A program made the translations under genes and the position numbers. The notes below the pieces were generated by a model. It was not told where the DNA came from. It saw nothing but the letters and a program-made list of their open reading frames with translations, and did no database searches. From Bacteroidia bacterium (GTDB taxonomy: Bacteria; Bacteroidota; Bacteroidia; UKL13-3), in the NCBI GenBank assembly GCA_022402405.1, contig JAKRSG010000256.1, positions 1-9,777 on the forward strand: a DNA stretch of 9,777 nucleotides. Reading direction: 5' to 3'. How positions within the stretch are numbered: position 1 is the stretch's first letter; every line of letters begins with the position of its first letter. Shown in pieces: positions 6,108-9,777 of the stretch.

Positions 6108-6598
6108 GGGGTTTGAGATTTAGTTCGGTTCATCCAAAATACCATGATGGCGAAGGCTAACAAATACAAGCTGGCGGGGAATAGGTACTCGTGGAAGAGT
6201 GCAAAATATGTTGGGGCAAAGCGTTTAATTTGGATAAGCGCTGATAGTCGGGCGAGGTTGGCTGCGAAGAGCAAGGACATAGATGCTGGGATGAGCCACA
6301 GGTAATCTTTGGCTTTGCCTGGTATTGCGAATAGAAAGGCCAGCAAACAACAGAATATACTAATGGCATTGCAGGCTTCGGATATACGCAAGATGCCCTT
6401 TTGGTTCAGGCATAACAATACATAATCTTGTTGTGGAGGCAGTTGTGTGCTTCCTTCTTTAAATAAGGCACTCACACATTTGGCTGTTATGATGGTCACC
6501 ACATCTGACGCATCTTTGTAGCTGGATAAATAAACAGTATACAAGCCTTGCAGGCATAAGTATAGCAACAAAAAACGAGGTATAAATAAGGGTTTCAT
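6104..6598 (-). CDS. xrtF: Exosortase family membrane protease/transpeptidase, XrtF-like
   Basis: Exosortases are inner-membrane cysteine transpeptidases that cut a C-terminal sorting signal from exported proteins. The 164-residue protein shows the three family active-site positions: Cys76 in SEACNAIS, Arg117 in ANLARL, and His136 in FHEYLF. Each is at the edge of a membrane segment (about 9-24, 77-92, 98-115, 137-156). Size and the E-x-C-N-A-I form fit the Bacteroidota XrtF type, for which I know of no established substrate. I chose the ATG at 6598. A TTG at 6634 is in frame, but it coincides with a good -33 promoter box and adds no recognisable sequence. It is transcribed divergently from the giant PKD-domain gene and is coupled to the small membrane protein downstream. 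Confidence 0.82.
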   Translation of the reverse strand: MKPLFIPRFLLLYLCLQGLYTVYLSSYKDASDVVTIITAKCVSALFKEGSTQLPPQQDYVLLCLNQKGILRISEACNAISIFCCLLAFLFAIPGKAKDYLWLIPASMSLLFAANLARLSALIQIKRFAPTYFALFHEYLFPASLYLLAFAIMVFWMNRTKSQTP

Positions 6599-6605
6599 AG
6601 TGATG

Positions 6606-6634
6606 CAAATATAGTATTGTGTTTGAGGAATCAA
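6606..6634 (-). promoter_or_regulatory. Promoter of the exosortase operon
   Basis: On the minus strand, TTG (6634-6632) is followed after 18 bases by TATATTTG (6613-6606), a full match to the Bacteroidota TAnnTTTG -7 box. The ATG lies only 7 bases beyond the box, so the transcript would have almost no 5' leader. This placement also argues against the TTG start at 6634. Confidence 0.6.
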
Positions 6635-6641
6635 TGCCCTT

Positions 6642-6684
6642 GCAGGAGGTTTGGAAGCAGCTCCGCTGCTTCCAAACCTCCTGC
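6642..6684. repeat. Perfect 19-bp hairpin in the divergent spacer
   Basis: gcaggaggtttggaagcag (6642-6660) is the exact reverse complement of 6666-6684, with a 5-base loop ctccg. No T run follows on either strand, so it is not a typical terminator. It lies just upstream of the exosortase promoter. It could be a dispersed palindromic element or a regulator binding site; the sequence does not decide which. Confidence 0.85.
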
Positions 6685-6703
6685 CTTTACACCAAATAAA
6701 ACT

Positions 6704-6741
6704 GTCATCCCGAGCGTAACGCAGTGAAGTCGAGGGACCTC
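6704..6741 (+). repeat. Dispersed 'tcatcccgag...gtcgagggacct' type repeat
   Basis: The stretch has gtcatcccgagcgtaacgca followed by gtgaagtcgagggacctc. From memory, sequences of this form recur in intergenic regions of many bacterial genomes, Bacteroidota included. The tccc and ggga ends give only a weak imperfect palindrome. Only one copy is in this window, so its repeat nature rests on recall. Confidence 0.55.
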
Positions 6742-6801
6742 ATTGTTTGTAATGCAGGTACCCTAAACAGCATAATTAAAAATATCTGTTAAAATAACTT
6801 T

Positions 6802-6817
6802 ATCGTAGAAATACGAT
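6802..6817. other. Small palindrome ahead of the PKD-protein gene
   Basis: ATCGTA and TACGAT flank the tetraloop gaaa, followed by a short T run (6817-6821). It may be an operator or a weak hairpin. The rest of 6742-6880 holds no gene that I can support. TTACTTTG (6869-6876) is a one-off match to the -7 consensus 4 bases before the GTG start, without a convincing -33 box. Confidence 0.3.
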
Positions 6818-6880
6818 TTTTGAGTAGAATTTACTATAAATTCATTCGTGAAATTGGCAGATTAATCGTTACTTTGCTCT

Positions 6881-9777
6881 GTGAAGAAATCTGCCCAGCT
6901 ATTTGTCGTTTGTTTCCTTGTGTTCTCTCAAGCTGTGTTGGCTCAGGGCATAAGCAATGTGCGATTGTTGGGTGGCGGAAATGTTATATGCGCGAGGTAT
7001 AGCAAAACCGTACAGTTCGATACAGCGGGTATAGGAGGAGGCAGCTTTCAAGTGCAAGTTTCGGCCAGCAATGGTAGTTTTGTTACGCCCGTATTCACCC
7101 AAAATAGCAGCCTTACCAGCGTTCCCATAACGCTTCCTGCCAGTGTAAGTTCAGGCAATACCTACGCCATACGCGTGGTGCGGCTTAGTCCGAGTCTCTT
7201 GTACTCAGACACCCTCAAGAACCTCCAAATTTCCAGTCCCCAAGCCAATTTTTCTTTTAGTCCAAACAATGCTTGTCCGGCCACGCCCGTGGCATTTAGC
7301 AACAGCTCAAGCGGCAGCGGCACCCTCAGTTACGCGTGGACATTCAACAACACTTACACATTTGGCGCGCCCAGCGCTAGCACTTTGGCTGAACCAAACG
7401 TTCAGTTCAACCCATTTTTTGGCGGAGGTACTATTAGTTACCGGGCCAAGTTGCGCATAACAGATGCCTTAGGATGTGTAGATAGCATGCAGGCAGATGT
7501 ACAAGTGAGGCAGCGCCCATTGGCTGCTTTGCAAGATTCGAACCTATTTGCTTATCCAGCCTTTTCTAACTGTAGCGGAGCGCCAAGCAGTACTAATCCC
7601 AATTTTAGATTAACCGTAAACAATCTTTGTGAAGTAAAATCTACCATAGCTAATATTCAAATTAATTGGGGTCAGGGAGCGCCCCAGAATTTTGCCGGCA
7701 CCTTTGCGCAGGCTTCCCACGTTTATACCGCTTTGGGAGCTTATAATCTAGTTATTACCGCACAGAACAATAACGGTTGCGTAAGCACCCAGAACTATAC
7801 CGTAAGCAATCAGGTTTCGCCCACTATTGCCTTGGGCGGTCCCGACAACAAACAAGGCTGTGCACCCTTTAAGTATCCATTTGTATTGAGTAATTACAGC
7901 ACCAATAACCCGGGCACCTATTACGAAATCGACTTTAACGATGGGAGTCCGAAGTTACGCATAGAAACCCTAAACAACGATACCGTTTGGCATACCTTTG
8001 CCACAAACTCATGCAGCAAACCCGGAGGATTTTTTCTGGTGAGGGCTACGGCCTATAACAGCTGCGATAGTGCCAGTGCCACTTTAGGTAATTTTAGAGT
8101 ATGGACCAAGCCCAGTGCTAATTTTAACATTACGCCCGGAAGCAGCATTTGCGGCGGCGATACAGCCTTTTTTACCAATACCACCACAGCCGCACAATAC
8201 GGAGTTTCTTGCGCCAATACCACACTATACAATTGGCAATTTACAGGAGGCAGCCTTAGCAGTTCTAGCTTAGTCACGCCGCCACCCGTGATTTACAACG
8301 CAGGCGGAGTGTATCCCGTACGATTAATTGCCACCAACCCCTGCGGCAGCGATACCGTAATAAAACAAATTTGCGTACAAGCCGCGCCCGTGGCTAATTT
8401 TAGCTATGCCTTTTCGCCAGCTGTGGCATGTAAAGATAACCGACTTGTATTGCAAGATATCTCGAGCACCACCACCGCATGCGGCGCCAGCAATATAAGT
8501 TGGAGCCTACGCGATAGTGCCAGCAACGTATTATTACAAGAAGGCATACACTATGATTATGTAGTAGGCAAAGCAGATAGCACTTATGCCGAAATACTCT
8601 TTAAACAAAAAGGCACCTATAAATTAAACCTCTTTATACAGAATGCATGCGGCACCGATGATATAGACAGCGTGATACGTATAAACGATATCACCCGCGT
8701 TCAATTTGCTGCCGATACCGTGGTTTACTGCGATAGCGCCGTGATAGCCTTTAACGCCATGCCCGCACACAGCCTAAGTTACGACAGTAGTTTTGCACAA
8801 GCCATGAGCTATGTTTGGAGCATAAGTCCCAGCAATTATACCTTGGTTCAAGGCACCTTGGGCAGTCGGAACCCACAAATAAAATTTGCCAATACAGATA
8901 CCCTTCCCAAGATATTTAGGATTATACACAGCGCCAATAACCTTTGTGGCAGCGGTGTTCCCGATACACAATATGTGGTCATAAATCCCAAGCCACGCGT
9001 TTTTGTAAACGTTCTGAACCCACTTATTTGCTCAGGCACACAGGCTCAAATTACACTTAGCAGCAGCATTATTGGTGGCGTAAATTATACCTGGCGCGCC
9101 TATAGCAATAACCCACAGATAAGCGGTTACAGCTCGCAAACCACGCCCGGTGCCGGATTAATAACACAAACATTACTCAACAACAGCGCCACTACCGATA
9201 CCGTATTTTACAAGATGGTGGCAATACAACCCAGCAACAGCTGCCAAGGCGATTCCAGCGCACCTGCAACGGTGTTGGTTCAGTCGGCCATAAGCAATAA
9301 TGTACTAAGCAAAAGCCCTCCTATTTGCGCAGGCGATAGCGCCCCTGTTATAAGCGGAAGTGTAGCCCAAGGCGGCAACGGCGCTTACCGATTTAGATGG
9401 CAAAAATGGGATGGCAGCACCTGGCAATACACCTCCGCTGCCGATACCCTCGCAAGCTATTGGCCCGGTTACCCAAGCAGCACCCAATTATACAGAAGAG
9501 AGATACGCTCCCAAAACTGCTTAGCATCGCCACCTAGTTTTAGCAACGTAGACACCCTATTGGTGCGGCTCAAGCCCATAGTAGACGTGGGTTCAGACAG
9601 AAACAGCTGTACAAACCACGCTCCCTTGGTATTGCACGGAAACCCCGGAGGCGGCATTTGGAGCGGCACGAGCTTACAAGGCAGCAACGGCTTTAATCCA
9701 GCAGCAGCAGGCTTAGGATTGCATAGCTTGGTATATGTTTACACAGATACCTTTGGCTGTTGGGGCAGAGATACCCT
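6881..9777 (+). CDS. Very large secreted PKD/Ig-like multidomain protein (3' end outside window)
   Basis: One frame stays open from the stop at 6863-6865 to the window edge, giving 965 codons without a stop. The GTG at 6881 is the only start yielding a signal peptide: two Lys, a hydrophobic core at about 7-15, and a likely cut after VLA (residue 21) before Gln22. After a 100-residue N-terminal region come about eight beta-sandwich repeats of 80-105 residues. They begin near residues 119 (QANFSFS), 211, 312, 411 (SANFN), 503 (VANFSY), 611, 705 and 803; several carry paired Cys and end in a xVxP-like linker. The last visible domain (from about 899) has GGGIWSGTSLQGSNGFNPAAAG, a form common in Bacteroidota surface proteins. 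It is probably an exported adhesin or matrix protein. A type IX secretion or gliding-motility C-terminal domain would be expected downstream but is not seen. Codons rich in gcc, acc and agc differ from the operon at the left. Confidence 0.88.
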   Translation, partial: MKKSAQLFVVCFLVFSQAVLAQGISNVRLLGGGNVICARYSKTVQFDTAGIGGGSFQVQVSASNGSFVTPVFTQNSSLTSVPITLPASVSSGNTYAIRVVRLSPSLLYSDTLKNLQISSPQANFSFSPNNACPATPVAFSNSSSGSGTLSYAWTFNNTYTFGAPSASTLAEPNVQFNPFFGGGTISYRAKLRITDALGCVDSMQADVQVRQRPLAALQDSNLFAYPAFSNCSGAPSSTNPNFRLTVNNLCEVKSTIANIQINWGQGAPQNFAGTFAQASHVYTALGAYNLVITAQNNNGCVSTQNYTVSNQVSPTIALGGPDNKQGCAPFKYPFVLSNYSTNNPGTYYEIDFNDGSPKLRIETLNNDTVWHTFATNSCSKPGGFFLVRATAYNSCDSASATLGNFRVWTKPSANFNITPGSSICGGDTAFFTNTTTAAQYGVSCANTTLYNWQFTGGSLSSSSLVTPPPVIYNAGGVYPVRLIATNPCGSDTVIKQICVQAAPVANFSYAFSPAVACKDNRLVLQDISSTTTACGASNISWSLRDSASNVLLQEGIHYDYVVGKADSTYAEILFKQKGTYKLNLFIQNACGTDDIDSVIRINDITRVQFAADTVVYCDSAVIAFNAMPAHSLSYDSSFAQAMSYVWSISPSNYTLVQGTLGSRNPQIKFANTDTLPKIFRIIHSANNLCGSGVPDTQYVVINPKPRVFVNVLNPLICSGTQAQITLSSSIIGGVNYTWRAYSNNPQISGYSSQTTPGAGLITQTLLNNSATTDTVFYKMVAIQPSNSCQGDSSAPATVLVQSAISNNVLSKSPPICAGDSAPVISGSVAQGGNGAYRFRWQKWDGSTWQYTSAADTLASYWPGYPSSTQLYRREIRSQNCLASPPSFSNVDTLLVRLKPIVDVGSDRNSCTNHAPLVLHGNPGGGIWSGTSLQGSNGFNPAAAGLGLHSLVYVYTDTFGCWGRDT

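Noticed and set aside
6599..6634. Upstream TTG start for the exosortase
   Set aside because: It coincides with the -33 box and the added residues are not hydrophobic or conserved; the ATG at 6598 is preferred.
6820..7002. Plus-strand frame of 60 codons starting at TTG
   Set aside because: It overlaps the signal-peptide region of the PKD gene in another frame and resembles nothing known.
7269..9687. Several 60-75 codon frames on both strands
   Set aside because: They are all shadows of the long PKD-protein frame, which has continuous domain-like sequence.

Overview
The window reads as chromosomal DNA from a member of the Bacteroidota. The clues are stand-alone cupin and guanylyltransferase genes, an exosortase F-like pair, a GxxExxY protein, a very large secreted PKD-type protein, weak Shine-Dalgarno sites, TAnnTTTG-like promoter boxes, and short dispersed repeats of the 'cacgcagattac' type. 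A genus cannot be assigned from the sequence.

Region 1 (1-3118) is a tightly packed, AT-rich operon for GDP-sugar synthesis. It holds the end of GDP-L-fucose synthase, GDP-mannose 4,6-dehydratase, mannose-1-phosphate guanylyltransferase and a small cupin of the type II phosphomannose isomerase family. Genes overlap or lie 4 bases apart, and a strong intrinsic terminator closes the operon. Together they would make GDP-mannose and GDP-L-fucose for surface polysaccharide or glycoprotein.

Region 2 (3119-5358) has two more nucleotide-sugar genes, a Gfo/Idh/MocA oxidoreductase (WbpB/WlbA-like) and a hexapeptide N-acetyltransferase (WbpD/WlbB-like). This pair fits synthesis of a 2,3-diamino-uronic acid sugar, although the aminotransferase and other partners are not in view. 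The spacers are filled with one repeat family, 'cacgcagattac..ggagatta..', arranged as inverted composites and as a 50-base tandem array. The repeat runs into the 3' ends of both genes and supplies their last codons. The oxidoreductase has an abnormal, low-complexity stretch where the second half of its nucleotide-binding fold should begin.

Region 3 (5359-6634) has a GxxExxY protein with a PD-(D/E)XK-like core directly beside the repeat array. Convergent to it on the minus strand is a two-gene operon: an exosortase (XrtF-like, Cys/Arg/His triad visible) followed by a small membrane protein matching the exosortase-F-associated position.

Region 4 (6635-9777) begins with a divergent spacer holding a perfect 19-bp hairpin and a 'tcatcccgag...gtcgaggga' repeat. 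It continues with one very long open frame, from a GTG at 6881 to the window edge (965 codons, no stop). This encodes a signal peptide and a chain of PKD-like or Ig-like domains typical of Bacteroidota exported adhesin-like proteins; its C-terminal sorting region lies beyond the window.
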